NCBI GenBank assembly: GCA_012845835.1
Contig: JABAKD010000009.1
Span: forward strand, 1,324 to 65,323
Source of the DNA: Undaria pinnatifida
Lineage: Eukaryota > Sar > Phaeophyceae > Laminariales > Alariaceae
Reading direction: 5' to 3'
Length of the DNA: 64,000 nucleotides
Below the pieces are notes generated by a model. It saw only the letters and a list, made by a program, of their open reading frames with translations, ran no database searches and had not been told where the DNA came from. Position 1 is the stretch's first letter, and every line of letters starts with the position of its first letter. Shown here piece by piece: positions 44,774 through 54,897 of the stretch. A program made the position numbers and the translations under genes.

Positions 44774-45305
44774 GTGAGCTCAATTTCTGTCTTTATTTCG
44801 AGCATGGGGTTCGGTCTTGAATTCGAGCATGGGATGCAGTAGTACGATTGCCCATCCTCGATTTCCGTCGTAATTCCTGGAGCAGATCGACGAGACCTGC
44901 GCGGCATAAGACCACCAACTTTCGCGGGAAGCGTAAAGAGGCAGTCGCTTTAATCTGATTTGACTGTTGACTCGTTTCGTTTTTGGTCTTGCACTTTGAT
45001 CGTACGGTTGGGATGACCTTGTCCCTGGTTCATGTCCGGGCTAGGATGTTTACTGCTGGGTGTGCCAAACTGCTGTGTCCGTCATAAGACTTCAAAAACG
45101 AAAATGTCGACGTCCCTTTGCTATTTTCTGTTCCCGGGGTGCTGCTGACTCGAGCGACTGCAGTACAAGATGGTGGACACGCACCGAATTTTGCATGGCA
45201 GAGCCACAAGCACAGATCTGTTTTCCCTTCTTGTCAGGTGCAGGCAAAAAGCAAGAGGCATGCTACCGTCCGAAACAACGCTGCTCACACCTCTATAAGC
45301 CCAAC

Positions 45306-46789
45306 TACCGTAGTTGTGCGAGTCATCGCACCCCCGTGCGATTGATTTTTAAATGATTCCTAGCTTTGATTTTTATCGCACAGGGGTGAGATAACTCCGG
45401 CATGTGCGATGACTTCGGCCCCTGTGCGGAAAATGAATTAAATTATTTGATTTCCCGTTCTAACGCACACCCCTGTGCGGTAACTTCGACATGTGCGACC
45501 TTGAACAAACGTAGGTACGTCAGCACCGCATCGTGGCAGGGCCGGTGGGGCTTTTTTTTTTTTATGCGGTCGCCGAATACAAAACAACAAAAGTGTGTAT
45601 ACCATGTCCCCGAACAAACACGCCTAGGAAAAATGTCGAAACCCTTTCAACCTTCCAGACATTTTTTCTGGAAGGATCGCTTGGGGAACACGGGAGATTG
45701 TCATGTCTAGAACACGCCACGGAGCTTTCCCCTCCACGTTCCGCTGACGGATCCTCCGCGGCGGATACACCGCCTAGCGGATTCTCCGCAGCGGGACTTT
45801 GGAAGGATCAGAGTTTTCAGAAAAATGGGAACGGAGCCTAAAATGAATACCAAGCGTTACTTCCAGAACCATGTGGTGTATCAGAGGACCGAAATGATCC
45901 TGCGAAACCCCTTGGCCAGCCCTGTGAGAGGAACTCGTCAGAACGGTCATGCTCCATCTCATGCCTTCGGGTGGGCGCAAAAAGCGATATACGCTGGCTC
46001 TATGTTGATTTCTCTAGATGCTGGCTACCGAGGCGATGCCGAGGACTTCCAGCCTGAGCGACAGCTCATTCGAAGGCTGCTGTACAGCCGCACAGGACTG
46101 TATTTTTTTTTTTTTTTCACTTGTACACAATTGGTTTGCTTTCTAAAAAAAACCGTCCGTTCTCATTTTAGGCTCCGTTCCCATTTTTCAGAAAACTCTG
46201 TTAAGGCCCCGCTGGATTGTTCCTTTTACCCAGAGCTGGGGGGGCACTGACAACTGCTCGCCCACCGCTCTCGCACCTGCTACTACTTTCTTTTTGCTCC
46301 ACTGGGAGTTATTCCCAACCTGTCCTGTCTCTCTCTCTGTCAACGGCCTGCTGTAACAGCCCATGTTGTCACACACTCCGCCGTCGTAGTTCAACAGTGA
46401 GAACACTCTGCTCGCGCAGGGTGAAGTGGGATCACGACCCACCGACAGGTTTGACTGCGAATCTTAAAAGCGAGAGTTTCTTTTTCATGTATGTATGATA
46501 TGCACCTGCTACAAACAGCGGTGAGCCCCGGTTACAAGCCGCTGGAAAAACAGATCGTAGCACAATTTTTATCCTGAGGCCACACGCCACAGCATGCAAA
46601 CTCAGCATGCAACCTCACGGTCGAAGGTGGCACCAATATCGGAGTCATCGCACCCCTGTGCGATGACTCCGACCCCTGTGCGGAAAATGATTAAATGATT
46701 CCAAACTTGAAAAAATAGCGCACAGGGGTGCGATGACTCCGGCATATGCGATGACTCCGGCCTGTGCGATGACTCGCACAATTACGGTA
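45306..46789. mobile_element. 1.48-kb MITE-like element in MULE intron 3
   Basis: The ends are inverted repeats of 26 bp (TACCGTAGTTGTGCGAGTCA at the left) with one mismatch. Just inside each end lies a cluster of inverted and direct copies of TGCGATGACTCCGG and GCACAGGGGTG, about 200 bp on the left and 170 bp on the right. No transposase is present, so it would depend on another element. The centre contains a second inverted-repeat element. Confidence 0.7.
45810..46199. mobile_element. Inner inverted-repeat element nested in the MITE
   Basis: Arms of about 37 bp (AGAGTTTTCAGAAAAATGGG at the left, complement ending at 46199) face each other across 390 bp, with a single gap between them. The interior has no frame of note. 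It is either a separate insertion or the stem of one large foldback. Confidence 0.6.
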
Positions 46790-46878
46790 TGTCCCCGATT
46801 ATTGTGTCCTCTTATCGAAGAGATTTGAAGATTCATACTGAAGTGCCACTATTTTGTTTGCTCTTCTCGTTTTGTCAG

Positions 46879-47103
46879 GCTGTCAACGGCTGGATCTTCC
46901 ACGCCGCTCGCTGCCCGACAGCGCAGCAGTTTCACGACATCATGGAGAAGCACGTGAAGCCAACGAAGCCGATTGCGTTCGCGGGGCTCATGGCGTTGGA
47001 CCTGAAGCGCTGGGCGTTCCACGCCGGATCGGCGGACACAGTCATCGGTGACCAGACGACGTCCAACCCGGTGGAGCAGAACATGAGCATGGTCGGCGCT
47101 CAG
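46879..47103 (+). CDS. MULE transposase exon 4
   Basis: This 75-codon exon lies between a TTTTGTCAG acceptor and a GTACGG donor, in phase 0. It carries the AARCPTAQQF block that follows the second catalytic Asp in MULEs, then LKRWAFHAG and the DQTTSNPVEQNMSM block, equivalent to the family's G-x-x-T-S-N-x-x-E-x-x-N signature near the end of the catalytic domain. Confidence 0.85.
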
Positions 47104-47378
47104 GTACGGGGTCGTTTTGTTGTTGATTCGTCTGTTGGGCACTTGTGGAAAGGAGTAGGCTATCTGTGTAGCCCCTTGTTTCGTAAAAAGTCTTCGTAGT
47201 TCGCCACAGTAATGAATGCGCTGCACCGCCGCCTATCGAAGTACCTATACCTCATAGCACACACCTTCCTGGGTGAAGGGGTAAAGCGGAACCTTTTTAA
47301 TAGGATGCGTACGTAGGTAGGTCGCTTTTTTTATTGGTGCCAACAGCAGTTGATGTTGTCTTCTTTTCGCAATCCCAG

Positions 47379-47533
47379 GCGAGGGCACTGGAGCCCTACA
47401 GATTGGTGTTCTCCGTCCTCGACAAGACGTCCCTGAAGTGTGCCGAGAGGGCCGCACTTCGGGACCACACCGAGGAGAAGTTCACACCCTTCGCAAGCAG
47501 GGCTTACGAGACGCAGTGAAACAAGTCCAGCGA
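47379..47533 (+). pseudogene. MULE transposase exon 5 with premature TGA
   Basis: This exon lies between a CAATCCCAG acceptor and a GTAAGT donor. It encodes RALEPYRLVFSVLDK, then a charged helix and SRAYETQ, followed by an in-frame TGA at 47517-47519, and then NKSSE. The phase-2 end joins exon 6 exactly in the SWIM frame. The stop is therefore most simply a single substitution in an otherwise coherent exon, not a true terminus. Confidence 0.75.
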
Positions 47534-48153
47534 GTAAGTGCTACCACAAGCCGGCCAAATGCGGTGTTAGTGCGTCTACACTTGTACCTGTGTTTCTGTC
47601 GGCACGTGCACCCTGCTACTTGTGGTCTTTCCGCATGCGTCTTTAGCCATTGTCGTGCAATAGGATTGAGTAGACGTTCTGCGCTTGTACGTATGTGGCT
47701 GTTGACAGGTTTACTCTGTTCAGTTTAGCCGAATGGGATGCGTGGAGAGTATGAACGTGCCTGCGCATCAAATAAATGCTCAAGAGTTGCTCGGTTGTGC
47801 GACACGATGTGATTTCGGTTGAGGGCCCACCGGCGGGGGTGACTGCTTGTGTTTCCATATTTCATATGGACCTTTGGCTTGCCGGTGGGCCCATCCCACT
47901 CTAGCTGTTGTAGGGCGGGTATGGATTCTGTTTTGGCGCACACAATGTGACCTCTGGTGGCCTGTACCTTTGTAGTCCTATGTCAAAACATGTTCTTCGG
48001 GCGTTCTATTGCGACTATTGTTTTTTTGAACTGGTTCGCTCCATCGAGCGTTGAAATCAACCAAGATACCACCGCTGCGTTTCGTTCAACATTATTTTCT
48101 AACAACGTTTGCTTCTTCTCTTGTATCCCCCCCTTGTCTTGATGCTGCTGCAG

Positions 48154-48332
48154 GCTGCACGCCAGCACCACTGGGAACGACTGGTACTCTGTCCGGAAGC
48201 AAGGACAGTCCTACGGCAACAGGGTGCGCCTACTGTTCAACGCAGAAGGCAACGCGAACTTCATGTCCTGCACGTGCCAGTACCCAGCCCGGTGGCTGAT
48301 CCCTTGCTGCGACGTAATCGCCGTCGGACGAT
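48154..48332 (+). CDS. MULE transposase exon 6, SWIM zinc finger
   Basis: This exon lies between a GCTGCAG acceptor and a GTGAGC donor. In the frame set by exon 5 it reads HASTTGNDWYSVRKQG, then FMSCTCQYPARWLIPCCDVI. This is a SWIM finger (C-x-C-x9-C-x-H), except that the final His position is Asp in this copy. SWIM fingers bind DNA or protein and sit C-terminal to the DDE core in MULE and FAR1 proteins. The His change may be another inactivating mutation or a feature of the subfamily. Confidence 0.8.
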
Positions 48333-48767
48333 GTGAGCATTTGATATGGGTTTTGGCTTTCGGCAAAATATATCGGCCAACCCATCGGGATTTGTATCGG
48401 CCCTTCAAACCTCTGCACGTGTTGCAAAAGGTACACTTGACGCGGTGGACATGATATATCACGAGAAAAATCGTGTAGTGTTGATACGGCGCTCTTACCC
48501 CAACCAGCATCCATCAGCGGAATGGATGGGCAGATACTTATTCTTGACTTCATATCATTGGAGAACGACAGGCACCTGTTCAGTTGTCAACGCAAGTGGC
48601 AACACCAACCATTTTAACGTTCTAATGAAGTTTTGGTTATTGATCTCGTCTTGGACTTGAAGGGGACAAACCACCATTTACGTCCATGCTTCTTGTTGAC
48701 GTCCCTCCCCCCTCATCGTCGCCCGCCTGAATACGTTGCCTTTGATCCACTCTTGTAAATGATGCAG

Positions 48768-49237
48768 CGTTGGAGAAGTCAGACGAGGTCATGAACCTCA
48801 TCGACAAGGCCTACCAACTGGACACCTACCGGGGCATGTACGACGACGAGCGGTTCATGGTGCAGCTGCCAGTACCGGACGAGCTGACGCGGGACCCGAC
48901 CATGCTTCCTCCGCGCTCAGTTCTGGGCATGGCTGGGCGACCGAAGGGGAAGAAGAGAGTCAAGAGGATCCCGTCCAGGGGAGAGACGAACGCCTCGTCC
49001 TCCTTTAACGTCCCCCTGTCGCAGGGAAATCCCGCCCTGTCCCAGGGAGCGCCGCCCTCTCGCAGGGAGCGGTGGGAATACCCCCCCTGTCGCAGGGCGG
49101 GGGCGTCTCGCATGGAGCGCCCTCCCTGTCCCAGGGCGGCGGGGGGTCGGTGGGCGGCGGCGGTCCGACTGGAGCAACCTCCATTGAGTGACTTCGTCAT
49201 TCGTGTCGTTCGTCGTGAGGGTAATCCGCTGTCGTAA
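48768..49237 (+). CDS. MULE transposase exon 7, C-terminal tail
   Basis: It starts after an ATGATGCAG acceptor and ends at TAA 49235-49237. The first 65 residues are helical (EKSDEVMNLIDKAYQLDTY) and run into GRPKGKKRVKR, a basic stretch typical of the tail of MULE transposases and a possible nuclear-localisation signal. The rest is low-complexity Pro/Arg/Ser sequence encoded by a minisatellite of CCCTGTCSCAGGG palindromes, so the original terminus may have been shorter. Confidence 0.75.
49014..49140. repeat. Palindromic minisatellite CCCTGTCSCAGGG
   Basis: Six or seven units of about 20-25 bp each contain a self-complementary CCCTG-TCS-CAGGG or close variant, with the spacer GAGCGCC or similar. 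It lies in the transposase 3' coding end. Confidence 0.8.
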
Positions 49238-50085
49238 CCGTCTTCCACCGCCGGTGTGTAGTTTTTCCCCTTTCGAGTCTACTGCCGTGCTTAGCCTTGT
49301 GTTTCTCTGTTTCTCTTGCACGAGAAGGCCGAGGGTTGGGCTGGGATTTGGGGATGGGCGGCCGCATAGCGCACTTCGGACATGATGCATGATGGTGAGG
49401 AAGAGAGTGTGGGTTCCCGATTGAGTGTGGGAAGTAGCAGTTGAGACCTCTTTTTTGCTTTCGTTAAGGCCCTGGCAATGTCGTAGAAACTATTCGGTGG
49501 CGACACCCCGTCTGTGCCCTTGTTTCGGAGTGCGGTTAGGACCATGCGTTGCCTCAGGGAACTTTATTCCGAAGTCGCATCGGAGGCACAAGTCTGTTTT
49601 GTTGGCGTTGTCTAGGGTCACCCTTGACATTGCACTTGATTTGATTTGAGAGTTGTGCTCGGCTTTTCGTCGATGTTGCTGGCGTGAATAGCCAATTCCC
49701 GCTCGATGTGTACCTCTTGTGACACAGGAGTACCACAGGGTCGAGAGGCGGTGTTGAGGATTCAGCCGCGTTGGTTTTTTGATATTTTCTCTTCATGTTC
49801 GGTCTTTGATTCTCTCGTTGCTCTCTGTTGATGGCGAAACCGTGGTGTTGGCGGCGGCTGCCTCATTCAGGTCATTCGGAAAAAGCTTCCATGACAAATT
49901 GTGATTCATCTCGTGACAGCAGTCTCCCGGCCTTGTTGCTGTCTTCCCAATTACATCTTTATGTTGTTCAGAGACTCTTACCCAGATGCGTGCCCACAAG
50001 AGAGTATTCCTTTCACAAATATCTCCACGGTTTTATTCTGGAGGGTCGAGAGAGTAAATAGCCGAACACTGCATCCATCGATCTG

Positions 50086-50250
50086 GGACAAAGTATTCTC
50101 GGGTCCACGGCATCACTCTTCACTGCACCTATATAAAGTATATATTGACAGCACCCGGAAAAAATCAGTCTTGGACGAAGTATTTTCGGGTCCACGGTAT
50201 CGCTCTTCACTGCACCTATATGAAGTATATATTGACAGCACCCGGAATAC
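50086..50250 (+). repeat. Two-copy tandem repeat, about 86-bp unit
   Basis: AAGTATTCTCGGGTCCACGG, CACTCTTCACTGCACCTATA and AGTATATATTGACAGCACCC recur in order 86 bp later with a few substitutions. Confidence 0.9.
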
Positions 50251-50775
50251 AATCCTGTGTCCGTTCCGCACCCCAAAATTTTTTCCCGTGTGGGACGGCG
50301 ACCAGGGACGGCGCTACGAGGAACACCAGCGACAGCCGAGTACACACAAAATTGGCAACACAACGCAGCATGTGCACGAATATACATGAGACTCAACACA
50401 TAACAAGAAGCACTGCTGTGTACAGGACTGCTGGATTTTGGCCATTGCAAAACAATTTCCCATGAAAGAGAGGTACAAGCACGACCCACAGAGCTTTTCC
50501 TGAAAACGGCGTCCCTGCAGGTCACCTGTTAGCGAGACCTAGGTAATCGTGTGACTCAAATCATTCGATGAAATCATTTCTCGGGGTGTGATGTGACAGG
50601 TGGCGGCAGTACATTTCTCGAGCCCGACACGCCACGAACATATCTCCCTGTGCCATTTGGAATAGATCATCTGAATCGTTAGCCCTTTTCGTGCCGGGTC
50701 CGTGCCCAGGTAGTGTGTGACCTATGTCAAAACCGACGGCATAGATGCGCTTCTGTGCCCTATGTGTAAGGGGTG

Positions 50776-50930
50776 CGAAGGCCATTTCTTATGCAGTCGG
50801 ATGTGTTTTCGACTGAAGCCCAAATCGAGCTTTCTCACGCAGTCGATAAAGGGCTTTTTTGACTAAACTGTTTTCGACTGAGAATTACGACTGGATACTC
50901 CAGTCAAAAATCTCAGCCGAAAAAGTTTTC
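50776..50930. promoter_or_regulatory. CAGTCG-motif cluster, possible transposase binding region
   Basis: GGCCATTTCTTATGCAGTCG is shared with the left terminal repeat (about 30,384). It is followed by at least five CAGTCG/CGACTG motifs within 150 bp. Similar motifs cluster in both terminal repeats. A role as an internal binding site is inferred, not shown. Confidence 0.35.
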
Positions 50931-51335
50931 TACGTGTTTTTTGAACCGATCGCATCGCTCATCCCACAACCAAACACACACCCACACGGCCACACACCCA
51001 TACCAGGTACCACACTGCAGTACTATACAAGGCGTTGACGCTGGCTTCGCTATCCCAGCTGTTGCTTCTCGAAGCAAGTCAGCGTAGCGCATTCCTAGTT
51101 TTGCTCGCCAGCAGCGTGTATCACACGACGGCAGCAGCGCGCGGTCTCGATCCCATGCTGCCAACAACCGCTGCAGCTGCTGTAGCTTTGGCGGCTCTCG
51201 GCTGAGTGCAACTCCACGAATGTGGCTTTCGTTGGTGGCCTTCGGCTAAGCCCAAAGCCACCAACTTGCTGGGACGAGGGTTCGTCGAGCCGTTGCTCGC
51301 GAAGAAAGCGCGAAGCGCAGAGCTGCCGACCGGTT

Positions 51336-51355
51336 TCGACTGCTGTACAGCAGTA
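51336..51355 (-). repeat. MULE right terminal repeat, inner scrap
   Basis: TCGACTGCTGTACAGCAGTA is the inner edge of the right terminal repeat, cut off from the remainder by copia-3. Its last five bases, CAGTA, are the copia-3 target duplication. Confidence 0.85.
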
Positions 51356-51853
51356 TGTTGGACGTACTCACTCATTGTCAGTTTGCTAACAAGAATCCGT
51401 CGAAAAGATGGATCGGACAATTTTGGGGGTTTCGTATATGTGTGGGATGGATCTCCACAACGGGATTTTGTGTTGTGGGCTTTTATGTGTCCGAATAATA
51501 TCACTTTATTTTTCGACTCTATTTTTGCCGCCACCTTGTGTCTTCTCTGCGTCTCTTCTACGGCTACCACGCCAAGGGCTACCAAGCCCCATTTATATTG
51601 CAAGGGCTATCACGCCTTCACCACTGCACGGCTACCACGCCTGTGTATTTACATCCCGGCTATCACGCCACAGCTCCGAGTTCCATTTCCGGGTTGTCAC
51701 ACCTGAGCTATCACGCTTCACCACACATGTAAATCGGGTTGTCACACCCTCCTGAGTTAGTAGTTCGTACTTTACCGATCACCGGCTATTACGCCACCTT
51801 TCTCCTCCACCTACACCACCACCGGGGCGTCACACGTACAAACCTACTCCACA
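51356..51853 (+). repeat. Copia-3 5' LTR
   Basis: It runs from TGTTGGACGTACTC to CCTACTCCACA. It includes repeated CTACCACGCC and CTATCACGCC decamers in the second half, a distinctive internal tandem. The primer-binding site that follows is not recognisable. Confidence 0.9.
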
Positions 51854-51907
51854 CGCTAGCGCTAACGATCTTCAACGAATGAGTGGGTTGTGCGTTGCTA
51901 AGCGCCA

Positions 51908-53002
51908 ATGAGGAGAACCGACACAAGACCTTCGTCGGGGGAAAGGTTGAGCACCCCTCCCGGCGGAGTAGCCAATGGGGGAGATGGACGCGAGTCCTCC
52001 TTCGCCAATGCACAACAACATGGAGGAGACGGACGCGAGTTCTTCCCCGTTAATGAACAACACCATGAAACAACAGCAGCGGCAGCTCCATCAGAAACTT
52101 CATCGAACATGATCGCGGACCTAGCCAACGCCCTTCGCCAAGTACTGCAGATGACCAACGACGGTGGGCCAACCGCCCCAACAGCAGGGACGTACGAGTC
52201 TAGACCCATAGAAATTCGTCAGAAAAATGAAATGTTTGCTTGGTCTGGAAAGTTTGAGAGCGGGCAAAGTGCTGGATCAGCTTTCCGTGTTTTCCGAGGT
52301 TATGTTCTTTCCTGGGTCTCGTCTGAAGGGTTGATGGACGTATTGAGGGGAGAATCGATACCAGTGGGGGTTCCGGACGTAGACCTGTCACGACTCAGGA
52401 GTTACTTTGGGAAGGAGAGAGTAGATAAATCAATCAAGCTATGGTCACAACTTATCGAAAAAATCACAGCCCAACCAGTCCAAGAAATGATTTTTGCTGC
52501 GGGGTCACCCCAAGAAGCGTGGAGGGTGTTTGAGTCTCACTACGCTGTCAAAAGTGAATATGAGAGGGAGATAGTAGAGAATGAGTGGAACGAACTGAGG
52601 CAGAAGGAGGGAGAGAACATCATGTCATTTTACGGTAGGGCAAAGGCCATAAGAATGAAGCTAGAATCATACGGAGATAAGGGACCAGACGCATCTATGT
52701 GCAAACATATTGCCCGTAGAATGCTACCATCTTTCAAGCTCTGTAGTGACCACGTGCTTCTCCTTCCCGATCTTTCGAGTCGTACCATGGAAGATTTGCT
52801 CAGGAGAGCTGCTCACGAGCTGGAGCGCAATGGGTTTTCAGGAGAAGAGAGAGAGGAGACAAGGCATGCCCTGACCGCAGCCGGCGTAGGTCGGGGCGAC
52901 CGGGGTGGGAGGAATGCTGGTGATCGGGGGTATGGGGAACGCGACCGAACGTACACCTACTGCGCGCATCACGGGGAGGGGCAAGGCCACAACACCCCAT
53001 AA
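51908..53002 (+). CDS. Copia-3 gag
   Basis: The ATG at 51908 opens 364 codons. Residues about 100-290 form the UBN2-like Gag core: WSGKFESGQS, FRGYVLSWVS, then QPVQEMIFAAGSPQEAWRVF, EREIVENEWNELRQKE, FYGRAKAIRMKLES and HIARRMLPSFKL. The C-terminus is Gly/Arg-rich and starts a CxxH segment (YCAHHGEGQGH). A TAA at 53000-53002 interrupts it, and the same frame continues beyond the stop, so Gag originally extended further. It would form the particle shell around the element's RNA. Confidence 0.85.
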   Translation: MRRTDTRPSSGERLSTPPGGVANGGDGRESSFANAQQHGGDGREFFPVNEQHHETTAAAAPSETSSNMIADLANALRQVLQMTNDGGPTAPTAGTYESRPIEIRQKNEMFAWSGKFESGQSAGSAFRVFRGYVLSWVSSEGLMDVLRGESIPVGVPDVDLSRLRSYFGKERVDKSIKLWSQLIEKITAQPVQEMIFAAGSPQEAWRVFESHYAVKSEYEREIVENEWNELRQKEGENIMSFYGRAKAIRMKLESYGDKGPDASMCKHIARRMLPSFKLCSDHVLLLPDLSSRTMEDLLRRAAHELERNGFSGEEREETRHALTAAGVGRGDRGGRNAGDRGYGERDRTYTYCAHHGEGQGHNTP

Positions 53003-53575
53003 CGCATCGTCATGCGTCGAGAATTCGACAGATACTACGGTGATTTCCACGAATAACTGCAGTCGCGGGGACTCCGGCCGTACGCCGGACGCGGAGGAGG
53101 GCGCGGGGCGGAAGGTAAATATCGACAGCAACCGTACTCAAACGACTCGGGTGCGCGTTGGAGTCGGGGCCACCCGCCGGAGCAGCAGAGAACGCCGCCG
53201 CCAGGAAACGGACCCGGGCCTGAGGGGTATGCGAACACCTACCATCAACCGTACCTCAACGACTCGGGTGCGCGTTGGAGTCGGGGCCACTCGCCGGAGC
53301 AGCAGAGAACGCCGATGCCAGGACAAGGACCCGGGACTGGCGGATATGCTAACACCTTCCCCGGAGGACGTGGCCACGACCGCCAACATCATTCGGGCAG
53401 GCGCGGCCGAGGCAGGGGCGAGGGCTTCGAGCAGGTGCCACCGTCTAATTTTCCGTCTAATTCACCGCCGAATTTTGCGCCTAATTTACCGCCTGGAAAA
53501 TTCCCCAACGCACCGCGGCACGCATTTGCGGCCGATTATCCCTACGAGAACGAATACATGGAATACTTGGGGTAG
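53003..53575 (+). pseudogene. Copia-3 gag continuation with in-frame stops
   Basis: In the gag frame, beyond the TAA, the sequence continues as REFDRYYGDFHE, meets another TAA near 53,055, and then encodes two 39-residue tandem units (NDSGARWSRGHPPEQQRTP and so on; 117-bp DNA repeat at about 53,132-53,355). A Pro/Asn-rich segment follows, ending at a TAG (53573-53575). The protease begins in the same frame, so gag and protease were once one frame. Confidence 0.7.
53132..53360 (+). repeat. Two-copy 117-bp tandem repeat in gag
   Basis: CGACTCGGGTGCGCGTTGGA and CCGGAGCAGCAGAGAACGCC recur at a spacing of 117 bp, keeping the reading frame (39 codons). Confidence 0.9.
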
Positions 53576-53620
53576 GGGGAGCCAGCGGGGCGCTGGTCAT
53601 CACCACCACCGACAGCGGAG

Positions 53621-54226
53621 TTGGGGACTCCCGAGCAGCAGCAACAGCACCAACAACACCAAGAACAGCAAGAGGGCACGCCTCCTGCCACGTCTACCTC
53701 TGCTACTGCAACTCTCTCTTCTCCGGCCCCCGGCGCAGCTCAAGCCAGCGGAGCACCTCTGCAGCTTTTCATCGCACGTAGTGTGCAAATAGGCCAGTCT
53801 GAGTCTGGTGATTCTGTTGCTGTAGATCGTGATGGTGTGGTGCGTGGTAGCGTCGTAGGACGTGTTGAGCCAGCGTTGATTACACGTGTTGCAAGCGCCC
53901 TTCGGTGTACCCCGGGGCAACCTAGGCTGTATGGTAGCGAGGAATGGGATGCGGACTCGGGAGCTAGTGCGATGATGTCCAACAACAAAGAAGGCATGAA
54001 CAACATTCGCTACCCTACAGACCAATACATACAGATTGGCGATTCAGGGTTGATTAGAGTCGAAGCAATCGGGGACGTCAATTTAGTGTTTCACCAGCTA
54101 GATGAACACGGAAACCCGGAGGACGTTGTGGCGTGTGTGCAAGATGTGATATATACTCCGTGGCTTGGCTTCAACCTTATCTCGATTTGGAGTCGTTCTA
54201 CGGTAGCCCCCCCAACTTTTCTTTAA
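53621..54226 (+). pseudogene. Copia-3 protease region
   Basis: It follows gag in the same frame. A Gln/Ser/Ala-rich linker of about 110 residues leads to the aspartic protease: WDADSGASAMMSN is the active site, followed by YIQIGDSGLIRVEAIG and VQDVIYTPWLGFNLISI, the expected last strand. A TAA at 54224-54226 then ends the frame. The 700 bp to the next pol block contain a 181-codon frame (54337-54882) without motifs, probably the decayed linker before integrase. Confidence 0.75.
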
Positions 54227-54897
54227 CGAAATCGCCGGTTTTGAAACCCGCTCCAGGCGATATCTCCTAAAAAAACGGTGCCCCTTGTCACCCCGACGTC
54301 ATCAATTGATAGCCCTTTGCAAACAAGAGAAAGAAAGTGTGTGTGTGTGTTTTTTTTGCATCATTCGTCGTGTCGAGCAGCCATGAAAATTCGATAAAGA
54401 ACATCGCTGGTTTGGGGGGGGGCTATCGTAGAAGTTGTCTTTGGAAGGTGGCTCACAAAACCTCCTGTTCTGTAAACCCCACTGGTACACAAGCGGGAAG
54501 GCTCCGCTTCATTCGGGGATCGGCGAACGACTCCCTCTACGCCACCCGACTACCCCCTCCTCCGTTGTCAGTGGATCTATCGAATAAGAGTGCCTCCGAG
54601 TCTTCTGCTTGCAACCCACCGATGCCATTTGGCGCCGTTGGTTCAGTTGGTGCTTCGCGTGAGAGTGCATTCGTTTCTGCTGCCTGCATATCCCCGTCGG
54701 TTCCTCTTATTGAAAACAACCTCGTACAACCTTCGAGCGTTGTGATGGCTTCTCCCATGGAGTTGGAGCTTGAGCTTGGGACTGCTTTATCCCACCCCAC
54801 TCCGTGTGATTCAAGTACGGCATGGATTTATCGACCCCAGAGCATTTCTGACGAGAAGACTGAGGCGTATGCCGTAGAATAGAACATTTTCGACCGT

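Larger units (their letters stand above)
30662..49237 (+). pseudogene. MULE transposase gene, seven exons, one in-frame TGA
   Basis: The exons are 30662-31198, 35181-35261, 44453-44773, 46879-47103, 47379-47533, 48154-48332 and 48768-49237. All introns are GT-AG and the phases (0,0,0,0,2,1) join without a shift, giving about 655 residues. Domain order is an N-terminal Cys/His zinc finger (FLYWCH or WRKY-GCM1 type), a MULE DDE transposase core, a SWIM zinc finger and a basic tail. The product would bind the terminal repeats and cut and join DNA in the nucleus. A TGA at 47517-47519, in exon 5, interrupts it where a Trp codon would fit. Introns 1 to 3 are swollen by other transposons to 4.0, 9.2 and 2.1 kb. 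Expression is unknown. Confidence 0.8.
49238..51335. other. MULE 3' internal region, no second gene recognised
   Basis: About 2.1 kb separates the transposase stop from the right terminal repeat. Short frames occur on both strands. A second MULE ORF is not evident. It contains the 86-bp tandem duplication and the CAGTCG-rich segment listed separately. Confidence 0.5.

Noticed and set aside
44360-44842. 160-codon frame 44360-44842 as a complete gene
   Set aside because: Its start lies in the copia-2 LTR fragment and its end in intron 3. Only 44453-44773 is coding, as exon 3 of the transposase.
47438-47728. Continuation of transposase exon 5 in another frame past 47,533
   Set aside because: A GTAAGT donor at 47534 and the phase match to exon 6 explain the exon end without a frameshift.
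51356-51853. CTACCACGCC/CTATCACGCC series as a CRISPR array
   Set aside because: Units are only about 10 bp with variable spacing, lie wholly within a copia LTR and recur in the other LTR. The DNA is eukaryotic.
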